Translations under genes and position numbers: made by a program | The notes under the pieces: model-generated | The model's input: the letters and a program-made list of their open reading frames with translations, nothing else | The model's database searches: none | Told to the model about the DNA's origin: nothing | Assembly (NCBI RefSeq): GCF_014646235.1 | Contig: NZ_BMNB01000001.1 | Span: 124,001-188,000 of the forward strand | DNA length: 64,000 nt | Source: Micromonospora sonchi | Lineage (GTDB): Bacteria > Actinomycetota > Actinomycetes > Mycobacteriales > Micromonosporaceae | Direction of reading: 5' to 3' | In this document: piece after piece, positions 1 to 7,682 of the stretch | How the letters are laid out: each line of letters begins with the position of its first letter | How positions within the stretch are numbered: the first letter of the stretch is position 1

Positions 1-1
1 G

Positions 2-958
2 CGGATGCCGCTGTTCTTCACCATCTCCGGGATGTTCGCGGCGGCCGCCGTGCATCGGCCGTGGCGGTCGGTCGGCCGGCCCCGGGTCGCCCGCCTGCTC
101 TACCTGTACGGCGTCTGGCTGCTGATCCACACCGCCGTGCTGGCCCTCGCCCCGGACTTCCCGACCGATCGGGCGACCGGCCCGGGCGAGCTGCTGGTCC
201 AGCTGACCGTCACCCCGTCCAACCTCTGGTACCTGTACGCGCTGGCGCTCTACTTCGCCCTGGCCAGGACGCTGCGCCGGGTCCACCCGGTGGTGCTGCT
301 GGTCGCTGCGGGTGTGCTCAACGCCGTGGCGTCGGCCGGGCTGCTCGACACTCCCGGCAACCGGGCGGGGCTCTACCAGAACCTGGTGTTCTTCCTCGCC
401 GGCCTGCACCTGCGGCGGTACGTCGAGCGCTGGGCACGAGCGGTGAAGCTCCGGCACCTACTGCTCGCGGCGGTCGCGTACGCCGTGGTGCTGGTGGCCG
501 TGACGGCGAGCGGTACCGGCCGGCTGCCCGGGGTGGGGCCGCTGGTGTCGGTGGTCGCCGTCGCGTTCGGGATCGCTGTCGCGGTCCGGCTCGCGCGCCG
601 GCCCACGATCGGCCAGCCCCTCGCCGCCCTCGGTCGTCAGACGCTGCCCATCTACGTGATCCACATGCCGGTGCTGGCACTGCTGCACCGGCTGGTCGCC
701 GACCCGATCGCCAACCTGAGCGACCCCGCCCGGTTGGCGCTCTCCCTCGGCTATCCGTTCTCACTCACCGTCCTGGTGCTGGCGCTCAGCCTGGGCGTGC
801 ACCGGGTGCTGCTGGCGGTTCGGGCGGGGTGGCTGTTCGACCTGCCCAAGGGGCGTACCGCCATCCGCCCGGACGACGCACCGCCGAACGACTCGACGAA
901 GGAGACGACATGTCCCGCACGGATCCACCCGGATCGACCGGCGCAGAGGTCGATGTGA
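2..958 (+). CDS. Acyltransferase-3 family membrane protein, 5' truncated
   Basis: The reading frame is open at the left edge, so the N-terminus lies outside the window; the first visible residues (PLFFTISGMF) look like the second membrane segment of acyltransferase-3 proteins. About eight further hydrophobic segments follow, with a typical late motif (LPIYVIHMPVLALLH). Family members O-acylate sugars or cell-wall polymers at the membrane. The gene overlaps the next one by 49 nt and heads an operon with a PLP enzyme, a D-Ala-D-Ala ligase and VanX, which suggests a wall-related role. The N-terminal domain of the serine racemase VanT belongs to this same membrane family. The substrate cannot be read from the sequence. 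Confidence 0.7.
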   Translation, partial: RMPLFFTISGMFAAAAVHRPWRSVGRPRVARLLYLYGVWLLIHTAVLALAPDFPTDRATGPGELLVQLTVTPSNLWYLYALALYFALARTLRRVHPVVLLVAAGVLNAVASAGLLDTPGNRAGLYQNLVFFLAGLHLRRYVERWARAVKLRHLLLAAVAYAVVLVAVTASGTGRLPGVGPLVSVVAVAFGIAVAVRLARRPTIGQPLAALGRQTLPIYVIHMPVLALLHRLVADPIANLSDPARLALSLGYPFSLTVLVLALSLGVHRVLLAVRAGWLFDLPKGRTAIRPDDAPPNDSTKETTCPARIHPDRPAQRSM

Positions 959-1944
959 CCGCGGCTGCGCGATGGCTCGACGGCCGGGTCCTGCGTACCC
1001 CGCTGCTGCGCTCCCCGGCGATCGACCGGCTGGCCGGTGCCCGGGTGCTGATGAAGGCGGAGAACCTGCAGACCGGCGGTTCGTACAAGATGCGCGGCGG
1101 ACTGTACGCGGTCGGCCGGATCGCCGCGGCCGGACACCGCGGGGTGGTCGCGCAGAGCACCGGAAACCACGCGGTGGCGGTGGCGCTGGCGGCCCGGGGG
1201 TACGCACTGACCGCCACCGTCGTGCTGCCGGTCGACGCGGCACTGACCAAGGTCGCCCGAGTCCGGGCGGCGGGCGCCCGGGTGGTCCTGGCCGGCACCA
1301 CGGTCGCCGAGCGGTTGGCCGTGGTCAGCCGGATCAGTGACGAGACCGGCCACCCGGTCGTCGACGCGTACGACCACCCGGACGTGGTCGCCGGGCAGGG
1401 CAGCGCCAGCCTTGAGCTGATCGAGGACGCGGAGCAGGCCGGCAGCCCGGTGGATGTGCTGGTGCTGCCGGTCGGCGGGGGCGGCGGCGTGGCCGGTGCC
1501 TGCCTGGCCGCGGCCAGCCGGCCGATCGAGGTGTACGGGGTGGAACCGGTCGGCTGCGACTCGCTGGCCCGCAGCCTGGCCGCCGGTCGACCGACCCCGG
1601 TCCCGCCGGCCCCGACGATCGCCGACGGCCTTCGGCCGGCCTGCGTGGGTGAGCTGCCCTTCGCCATCGTCCGGGACCGCCTGCGCGGGGTGATCCGGGT
1701 GGCGGAGAAGGAGATCGCCGACGCGTTCCAGCTGCTCCTGCTGGAGTTGAAGGTGCTGGTCGAACCGTCCGGCGCGGCCGGCCTGGCCGGCGCACTGCGA
1801 CTCGCGGCCGGCGATCCGTCGAGCCCGGTCGACGGCGGGCGGCAGCGCACGGTCGGCGTGGTGCTGACCGGCGGAAACGTGGATGCGGAACTGGTCGCCC
1901 GGTTGGCGGCCGCCGCCCGGAACAGGGAAGAGGTGGCAGCGTGA
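910..1944 (+). CDS. PLP-dependent threonine/serine dehydratase or serine racemase (fold type II)
   Basis: 344 residues from the ATG behind a GGAGA ribosome site; a longer upstream reading of the same frame is only a shadow of the acyltransferase gene. The PLP lysine lies in GSYKMRG (K60), followed by the substrate loop STGNHAVAVAL and the glycine-rich phosphate loop VGGGGGVAG. This fold covers threonine dehydratase, serine dehydratase and serine racemase. The sequence alone does not separate deamination from racemisation. Position directly before a D-Ala-D-Ala ligase and a D,D-dipeptidase makes supply of a D-amino acid, possibly D-serine, a reasonable inference. It overlaps the ligase gene by GTGA. 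Confidence 0.75.
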   Translation: MSRTDPPGSTGAEVDVTAAARWLDGRVLRTPLLRSPAIDRLAGARVLMKAENLQTGGSYKMRGGLYAVGRIAAAGHRGVVAQSTGNHAVAVALAARGYALTATVVLPVDAALTKVARVRAAGARVVLAGTTVAERLAVVSRISDETGHPVVDAYDHPDVVAGQGSASLELIEDAEQAGSPVDVLVLPVGGGGGVAGACLAAASRPIEVYGVEPVGCDSLARSLAAGRPTPVPPAPTIADGLRPACVGELPFAIVRDRLRGVIRVAEKEIADAFQLLLLELKVLVEPSGAAGLAGALRLAAGDPSSPVDGGRQRTVGVVLTGGNVDAELVARLAAAARNREEVAA

Positions 1945-3128
1945 GCGCGAGTCGAACGAACGACCCAGCGTCGTGGGGCGAGGGTGGCCGGAGTGGGCCG
2001 CTCCGGGTCGGCGTACTGTTCGGCGGCCCGTCAGCGGAGCACGAGGTCTCCTGCGCCTCGGCGCTCGGGGTGGCTCGGGCGTTGGCCGGGAACGGGTACC
2101 ACGTGGTGGCCATCGGCATCACCCGCGACCGTGAGCTGCGGCTCGTCCCGGACGCGGTGCTGACCCGGCTCCTCGACGGCACCGTGCCGAAGCGGGCCAT
2201 CGACGACCGGCTGGTGGTGACCGGGCCGAACGTGGAGCTGCGGGCCGCCCGACGGTCGTCGACCGCGCTGGTCACCGCCGTCGACGGGCCCGGCGCGGTG
2301 CACGCCGAGCTGGACGTGGTCTTTCCGGTGCTGCACGGCCCGTTCGGGGAGGACGGGGTGGTGCAGGGACTGCTCGAATCCCTCGGCGTGCCGTACGTGG
2401 GGTGCGGCATCCTCGCCTCGGCCGTCGGGATGGACAAGGTGGCGATGAAGCGGGCGCTGCGGGCCGAGGGGGTGCCGATCACACCGTACGTCTGGTTCGA
2501 CGCGCAGACCTACCGGGCCGGCGAGGACCCGGAGAAGCTGGTGGTGGGGCTGCGCCGGCCGCTGTTCGTCAAGCCGGCCCGGATGGGCTCCTCGATCGGC
2601 ATCACCCGGGTGGCTGACGGTGACGACCTGGCGGCGGCGGTCGACGAGGCGCTGCGGCACGACGACCTGGTCGTGGTGGAGCAGGGGGTGACCGGCCGGG
2701 AGTTGGAGTGCGGGGTGCTCGGCGGCGTCGACCTGCAGGCGTCGGCGGTCGGCGAGGTCCAGGTCACCGGGGGCTGGTTCGACTACCGGCAGAAGTATCT
2801 GGGCGACGCCGATCCGATGGTGGTGCCGGCCCTGCTGCCGGACGAGGTGGCCGAGCGGATCCGGGAGCTGTCGGTACGCGCGTTCGTGGCCATCGGCGGC
2901 TGGGGACTGGCCCGGGTCGACTTCCTGTACGACGAGACGGCCAACGAGCTGTACGTCAACGAGCTGAACACCATGCCGGGCTTCACCGCGCACTCGATGT
3001 ACCCGAAGGTGTGGGCGGCGGCCGGCATCGGTTACCGCGAGCTGGTGGACCGGCTGGTCGCGTTGGCCTTCGCCCGGCACACCGATCGTCCGACCGCCAG
3101 GGGAGCCGGCGATGATCCTGCTCAGTGA
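1941..3128 (+). CDS. ddl: D-alanine--D-alanine ligase family protein
   Basis: 395 residues, ATP-grasp fold. The N-terminal motif GVLFGGPSAEHEVS (from residue 24) holds the first-substrate glutamate; ATP-grasp elements include FVKPARMGSSIG (209-220) and the metal-binding VNELNTMPGFT (339-349). The omega loop reads FDYRQKYLGD (280-289). The K285-Y286 pair is the D-Ala-D-Ala type, whereas VanA-type D-lactate ligases carry His here. D-Ser ligase activity cannot be excluded. The GTG start overlaps the stop of the preceding PLP gene. An extension of about 20 residues precedes the domain, so a later start is possible. The gene is coupled to a VanX gene, which suggests an accessory ligase, perhaps for self-resistance or wall remodelling, rather than the housekeeping copy. 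Confidence 0.88.
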   Translation: MSASRTNDPASWGEGGRSGPLRVGVLFGGPSAEHEVSCASALGVARALAGNGYHVVAIGITRDRELRLVPDAVLTRLLDGTVPKRAIDDRLVVTGPNVELRAARRSSTALVTAVDGPGAVHAELDVVFPVLHGPFGEDGVVQGLLESLGVPYVGCGILASAVGMDKVAMKRALRAEGVPITPYVWFDAQTYRAGEDPEKLVVGLRRPLFVKPARMGSSIGITRVADGDDLAAAVDEALRHDDLVVVEQGVTGRELECGVLGGVDLQASAVGEVQVTGGWFDYRQKYLGDADPMVVPALLPDEVAERIRELSVRAFVAIGGWGLARVDFLYDETANELYVNELNTMPGFTAHSMYPKVWAAAGIGYRELVDRLVALAFARHTDRPTARGAGDDPAQ

Positions 3129-3774
3129 CCCGCGCGTCGCGGCGGTACCCGGTGCCGACGACGGGGAACCCCTGGTGGACCTGCGCGAGGTGCCCGGGTT
3201 GCGGTTGGACGAGCGCGCCGCCGACCCGGCCGGGGCGTACGCGCGACTGCGCCGGGGGGTGGTGGAGCGGTTGCTGGCCGCGCAGCGCGCCCTCCCCGAC
3301 GGCCTGCGCCTGCTGGTCATCGAGGGGTATCGGCCGTACCAGGCGCAGCTGGACATCTTCACCGGCTACCGGGACGAGCTGCGCCGCCGCCACCCGGACT
3401 GGTCGCCGGAACGGGTGTACCGGGAGACCACCAAGTTCGTCTCGCCGGTCGAGGTGGCGCCGCACAGCACCGGCGGAGCGGTGGATCTGACGCTCTGCAC
3501 CCGCGACGGTGCCGAACTGGACATGGGGACCGTCGTGGACGCCACCCCCGAGGCCAGCCGGAACGCCTGCTTCACCGCCGCGTCGTCGATCTCCACCCTG
3601 GCCCGCCGGCACCGGCGGATCCTGGTGACCGCGCTGACCGGCGCGGGCCTGGTGAACTATCCGACCGAGTGGTGGCACTGGTCCTACGGCGACCGGTACT
3701 GGGCGTTGCTCACCGGTGCGCCGCAGACCCGCTACGGACCGCTATCGCATTCCCGCCTGTCAACTTCGCGGTGA
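3112..3774 (+). CDS. vanX: D-alanyl-D-alanine dipeptidase (VanX family)
   Basis: 220 residues, zinc D,D-dipeptidase that hydrolyses free D-Ala-D-Ala. The zinc site is readable: PHSTGGAVDL gives His118 and Asp125, and EWWHW gives the catalytic Glu186 and third ligand His189. The conserved Arg is in GYRPYQ (R74). There is no signal peptide, so it is cytoplasmic. The ATG lies 17 nt inside the ligase gene, implying translational coupling. In glycopeptide-resistance operons VanX removes normal D-Ala-D-Ala so that an altered dipeptide enters the wall. Here no vanH or vanRS is visible in the window. Confidence 0.9.
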   Translation: MILLSDPRVAAVPGADDGEPLVDLREVPGLRLDERAADPAGAYARLRRGVVERLLAAQRALPDGLRLLVIEGYRPYQAQLDIFTGYRDELRRRHPDWSPERVYRETTKFVSPVEVAPHSTGGAVDLTLCTRDGAELDMGTVVDATPEASRNACFTAASSISTLARRHRRILVTALTGAGLVNYPTEWWHWSYGDRYWALLTGAPQTRYGPLSHSRLSTSR

Positions 3775-3790
3775 GTCTAGGCTGCGGGAC

Positions 3791-5230
3791 GTGCAGCCCA
3801 CGCCGTTCTTCGTCGCCGGTCGTCCCACCCACGGCGCCGACGAGGTGACCGTCCACCACCCGTACGACGGTCGCCCGGTCGGCCGTACCACCCTCCCCAC
3901 CGCAGCCCAGGTCGAGGCGGCCGTGGCGGCGGCGGCCGAGGTGGCCGGGACGGCGGTCGCGCTGCCCGCCCACGCCCGCGCGGCGGCCCTGGACCACGTC
4001 TCGGGCCGCCTCGCCGAGCGGGCCGAGGAGGTCGCCGCCCTGATCACCGCCGAGAACGGCAAACCGGTCAAGTGGGCGCGGGCCGAGGTGGGTCGGGCGG
4101 TCTCCACCTTCCGATGGGCGGCCGAGGAGGCGCGGCGCTTCTCCGGCGAGCTGCAACGGCTCGACACCGACCCCGCCGCCACCGGCCGGATCGCCCTGGT
4201 CCGGCGGGTACCCAAGGGCCCCGTGCTGGGCATCACGCCGTTCAACTTCCCGCTGAACCTGGTCGCCCACAAGGTCGCGCCGGCGATCGCGGTCGGCGCG
4301 CCCATCGTCGTGAAGCCGGCGCCGGCCACCCCGCTGTCGGCGCTGCTGCTCGGCGAGATCCTGGCCGAGACCGAACTGCCCGAGGGAATGTTCTCGGTGC
4401 TGCCGCTGCCCAACGAGCGCGCCGCCGAACTGGTCACCGATCCCCGGCTGCCGGTGGTCTCGTTCACCGGCTCCGGGCCGGTCGGCGCGGCCATCCGCAG
4501 ATCGGCGCCGGAGAAACACGTGACGCTGGAGTTGGGCGGCAACGCGGCGGCGCTGATCTGCGAGGACTGGGCAGGCGACGAGGATCTGACCTTCGCGGCG
4601 CACCGGATCGCCACCTTCGCCAACTACCAGGCCGGGCAGTCCTGCATCGCCGTGCAGCGGGTCTACGTGCACGAGTGGCTCTACGACGGGTTCCTGCCCC
4701 GGCTGGTCGCGGCCGTACGGGAACTGCGCACCGGCGACCCGACCGACCCGCTGACCGACGTCGGCCCGCTGGTCTCCATCGACGCCGCGCGTCGGGTGGA
4801 AGCCTGGGTGGACGAGGCGGTCGCGGCCGGCGCCACCGTCGAGACCGGCGGCCTTCGGGACGGCGCGACCTATCCGCCGACGGTCCTCAGTGGGGTGCCG
4901 AAGGACGCGAAGGTCTGCGCCGAGGAGGTCTTCGGTCCGGTGCTCGTCGTGGACCGGGTGGAGAACGACCCCGCCGGCTTCGCCGCCGTCAACGACTCGG
5001 CGTACGGCCTCCAGGCCGGCGTCTTCACCCACCGCCTCGACGTGGCTTTCGCCGCGGCCCGGACCCTGGAGGTGGGCGGGGTGATCGTCGGCGACGTGCC
5101 GTCGTACCGCGCCGACCAGATGCCGTACGGCGGAATGAAGGGCAGCGGCGTGGGCCGCGAGGGCCTACGCAGCGCCATGGACGACTACACCCACCCCCGC
5201 GTAACCGTCCTCACCGGCGTGCAGGTGTAA
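3791..5230 (+). CDS. NAD(P)-dependent aldehyde dehydrogenase
   Basis: 479 residues, aldehyde dehydrogenase superfamily; oxidises an aldehyde to the acid with NAD(P)+. Catalytic Cys285 sits in AGQSCIAV and the general-base Glu247 in LELGGN; the nucleotide-binding FTGSGPVG is present. The GTG start gives MQPTPFFV and lies 7 nt after a -10-like TAGGCT, consistent with a leaderless transcript. Upstream codons of the same frame run into vanX and are not needed. The closest subfamily is hard to name; it resembles the succinate-semialdehyde/NADP group. The stop codon abuts a GGGCCCC repeat dimer. Confidence 0.85.
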   Translation: MQPTPFFVAGRPTHGADEVTVHHPYDGRPVGRTTLPTAAQVEAAVAAAAEVAGTAVALPAHARAAALDHVSGRLAERAEEVAALITAENGKPVKWARAEVGRAVSTFRWAAEEARRFSGELQRLDTDPAATGRIALVRRVPKGPVLGITPFNFPLNLVAHKVAPAIAVGAPIVVKPAPATPLSALLLGEILAETELPEGMFSVLPLPNERAAELVTDPRLPVVSFTGSGPVGAAIRRSAPEKHVTLELGGNAAALICEDWAGDEDLTFAAHRIATFANYQAGQSCIAVQRVYVHEWLYDGFLPRLVAAVRELRTGDPTDPLTDVGPLVSIDAARRVEAWVDEAVAAGATVETGGLRDGATYPPTVLSGVPKDAKVCAEEVFGPVLVVDRVENDPAGFAAVNDSAYGLQAGVFTHRLDVAFAAARTLEVGGVIVGDVPSYRADQMPYGGMKGSGVGREGLRSAMDDYTHPRVTVLTGVQV

Positions 5231-5280
5231 GGAAGGGCCCCTTTTTAACGCCTGGTGCATAGGAAGGGCCCCTTTTTAAC
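5226..5280 (+). repeat. GGGCCCC repeat dimer at the end of the aldehyde dehydrogenase gene
   Basis: Two copies of GGAAGGGCCCCTTTTTAAC at 5231-5249 and 5262-5280, 31 nt apart, starting at the stop codon. The same dimer with the same spacing lies behind pruA at 36610-36659. The near-palindromic AAGGGCCCCTT followed by a T-run could act as a terminator. Seen directly; the function is inferred. Confidence 0.75.
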
Positions 5281-5597
5281 CGCCTGGCCCGCCGGTGTTC
5301 TGGTCTTGTGGGGGCGGTGTGCTGAAGGGGTCGGGTTGGGTTGGGGGCCTGTCGAGCTGAGGGCGTGAACGGATCGCGGTGATCGGCGGCGGGTGGGTGT
5401 GTCATGACGGTGACCGGGGGCAGCCGTTCGGCCCAGCGGTGGTGAGAGCAAAGACGGATCAGCTCGACAGCGGCCGACAGTGACATCGGTTGGGCCTGGC
5501 GTGCCGGCGGCGGGCCGAGGTCGGCCTCACAGCGCCGGCCGCAGCCCCCGCGATCACCGGCGAACTTCTGGCAACCCGCTCGACAGCTGGAGGCGGT
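5281..5597. other. Intergenic gap with no recognisable gene
   Basis: About 320 bases between the repeat dimer and the 3' end of the minus-strand deaminase-SUKH gene. Open frames exist on both strands but none has a ribosome site, a family-like composition or a plausible start, so no gene is called. Confidence 0.5.
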
Positions 5598-6830
5598 TCA
5601 CCAGGTGCCGTCGTCGCGTACCCGGGCCGGGGCGCGACCGAGCAGCAGAGTGGTGAGCGCCTCGTCGATGTCCGCCCCGAGGAACCACTCGCCGGCCTGA
5701 TCCAACGCGAAGATCCGGCCCTGCTCGTCCACGGCGATGATGCTGTGCTGGTTTTCGGTGCCGATCGGGAACAGCCGCGCCCCGATCACCGCCGCGAAGT
5801 CGGCGAGCGTATCGGCGGTGTGGGCAACCTGACGGGGTCGGATGTCGAAGCGCGAAATCCACACCTGCTCACCCGGGCCGAGTCGGGCTCCGACCAGGCT
5901 CGGGAAAGCAGTGAGGGTGGACGCCACGGCGGGGAAGACCGAGTGTTCGTTAGCCCTGCTGCGCACTGCGCTGACGTCGCGGATAGCTGACATCGCTACG
6001 ACTTCATCCCCGAAGTGGGGACGCCACCCGGCCGCGACGAGCGAGTTCGCTACATCGGGCGAAAAACGGTCCGGCTCCGGGGCAGCAGCCGGTTCGGGAT
6101 ACCACGGTGCCGTCCAGCCGCGCTCGGACCACGGCAGCACGTTGAAGTGGACGAGGAAGTTGATGCAGGAGTCGCAGGAGCGTTCGGCGCGCCCACCGGC
6201 GGGATCGCCGGGCTCGCGAACGAAGTGGCACTCGAGGCGTGCACCGTTGAGTAAGGCTGCTGCGTCGCCGGTACTCATCGGGGCGATGCCCTCGGCGGCC
6301 CGGCGCTGGTCGTACTCGTACAGGACGTCGGAAACGACGATCAACTCGGCGTGCCGGTCGCCGCCGCGGACCAGATGCCCCGGAGACAGCCCGTCGAGGT
6401 ACGCGCGGACCAGCGGATGATGATTGAGTTCCACGTCGCCCTTGGCTCCGTGCGCGGTGAAGATCCGCCCCTCGATGGTCAGGTGCGCCGCCGTCGTGGG
6501 AGTGGCAGCTCGACGGATTTCCCGCAGCAGTTGGCTGGCTGGATCCACAGTGCGTGGGACCCGCGGCCCGGTGCGTCGGCTGCGGCGAAAGAGTTGCTCG
6601 ACCACGTCGGGTGGGACCCGGGGCCAGGTGCTCACCTCGCCGGTTTCCTTGTCGACCACCGTGGTCGGCAGGTCACCGGGGAGCGTTCTGACCTGTGTGG
6701 ACAGTGTCGAGGTGATGACGTATCCGAGATCGAATTCCGTCACGAGCGGGCGACATTCGTGACCCAGGCGCAGTGAGTCACGACGGGCCCACACCGCCGC
6801 GATCTGCTCGGCCTGTTCGCGGTCAATCAC
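5598..6830 (-). CDS. YwqJ-like deaminase domain fused to SUKH-family immunity domain
   Basis: 410 residues from a GTG preceded by GTAGGT; longer in-frame extensions run across the divergent promoter and are rejected. Residues 1-90 form a domain of a type found in polymorphic-toxin immunity proteins (LPTTVVDKETGEVSTWP). Residues 110-235 look like a YwqJ-type deaminase with a zinc site HAE (160-162) and CDSC (219-222). Residues 255-395 resemble a SUKH-3 immunity domain (DRFSPDVANSLVAAGW). There is no signal peptide. The gene faces the toxin operon at 6892 across 61 nt. Family calls are from remembered motifs; whether it is a toxin, an immunity protein or a self-neutralised fusion is open. Confidence 0.7.
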   Translation of the reverse strand: MIDREQAEQIAAVWARRDSLRLGHECRPLVTEFDLGYVITSTLSTQVRTLPGDLPTTVVDKETGEVSTWPRVPPDVVEQLFRRSRRTGPRVPRTVDPASQLLREIRRAATPTTAAHLTIEGRIFTAHGAKGDVELNHHPLVRAYLDGLSPGHLVRGGDRHAELIVVSDVLYEYDQRRAAEGIAPMSTGDAAALLNGARLECHFVREPGDPAGGRAERSCDSCINFLVHFNVLPWSERGWTAPWYPEPAAAPEPDRFSPDVANSLVAAGWRPHFGDEVVAMSAIRDVSAVRSRANEHSVFPAVASTLTAFPSLVGARLGPGEQVWISRFDIRPRQVAHTADTLADFAAVIGARLFPIGTENQHSIIAVDEQGRIFALDQAGEWFLGADIDEALTTLLLGRAPARVRDDGTW

Positions 6831-6891
6831 AACCGGAAACCTACCGGACAACGCGAATCCGTGGCAGCCGGTATGGTTTGCTTTACCGACG

Positions 6892-7323
6892 GTGACGAGA
6901 GGTGTGGCGTTGACCGACAACGTGGACCGTGCAGCCAATCGCGCTCTGCGCGCCCGGTTCGACGAGGTGTTCGGGCAGTACCAGCAGCTCCGGTCCGGTC
7001 TGGACGAACTGCGGACCCGGCTCGCCGAACTGCGGGTGACCGAGCGTTCCGACGACGGGCAGGTCACCGCGACCGTCAACGCCCGAGGCGAGCTGATATC
7101 GGTTGATCTGGCGCCCTCGATTTATCGGGCTCGCGACGCCGGAGGGCTGAGTGCGAAGATCACTGCCACGGTACGCCGGGCCAGTGCCGCCGCGACGACG
7201 GCGACCCAGGAACTCGTGGCGGGCTACCTGCCTGCCGACTCCGGCACGGCCGACTACCTGCGTACCGGTGACTTCGGCGCCCTGCTCGGCCGGGCCGACT
7301 CGGTCCTGCGTCGGAGCGAATGA
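6892..7323 (+). CDS. YbaB/EbfC family protein of a toxin operon
   Basis: 143 residues. A helical N-terminus rich in Arg and Leu is followed by [22 protein letters not shown] and a helix, the layout of the YbaB/EbfC nucleoid-associated fold, with a roughly 45-residue C-terminal extension. The listed GTG has no clear ribosome site; a TTG at 6910, six bases after GAGAGG, would give a 137-residue protein starting MTDNVDRA and may be the real start. It overlaps the next gene by ATGA. In actinomycetes YbaB-like genes often precede WXG100 and polymorphic-toxin genes, so a secretion-associated role is more likely than chromosome packaging. Confidence 0.75.
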   Translation: MTRGVALTDNVDRAANRALRARFDEVFGQYQQLRSGLDELRTRLAELRVTERSDDGQVTATVNARGELISVDLAPSIYRARDAGGLSAKITATVRRASAAATTATQELVAGYLPADSGTADYLRTGDFGALLGRADSVLRRSE

Positions 7324-7661
7324 TGGCGGGGCAGCTCTGGCTCGATCCGGCGCGAGCCCGGCGTGCCGGCGGGGACCTGGCCCGCGCCGGTGAAGCGGTG
7401 ACCGGGGAGCGCGCGGAGATCGGGGCAGCGATAGCGGCCGCGAGCGCGCGGCGGCCCTGGGGCCGCGACGACATCGGCGCCGCGTTCGAGCAGCAGTACC
7501 GCGGCTACGAGGAGATGATGCTGCGGGTCTGGGCGGGAGTGGGCCGGAGGCTGACCGAGTTGGGCTCCGACGTGCTCCGGTCCGTGGAGGCCAACCTGGA
7601 GACGGACGCGGCCAGCGCCGGCCGGTTCGAACGGGTGACCGAGACCCGCCCCCCGCGCTGA
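7320..7661 (+). CDS. Small WXG100/ESAT-6-like protein
   Basis: 113 residues, predicted all-helical. It has the helix-turn-helix hairpin length of WXG100 proteins and an [17 protein letters not shown] turn region, in which PWG replaces the usual WxG. It is translationally coupled to the YbaB-like gene (ATGA) and precedes the large toxin gene by 21 nt. Such proteins are secreted by, or escort substrates to, type VII secretion systems. No T7SS machinery gene is in the window. Confidence 0.7.
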   Translation: MMAGQLWLDPARARRAGGDLARAGEAVTGERAEIGAAIAAASARRPWGRDDIGAAFEQQYRGYEEMMLRVWAGVGRRLTELGSDVLRSVEANLETDAASAGRFERVTETRPPR

Positions 7662-7682
7662 TACCGGAACGGGAGATCGTCG

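Noticed and set aside
1941..3128. D-Ala-D-Lac ligase (VanA type)
   Set aside because: The omega loop has Lys-Tyr (KYLGD) instead of the His-containing VanA loop, and no vanH dehydrogenase is adjacent in the window.
5211..5486. 91-codon minus-strand ORF across the GGGCCCC dimer
   Set aside because: It reads through the repeat (KKGPFL-type translation) and into the ALDH gene end; no ribosome site, so not called.
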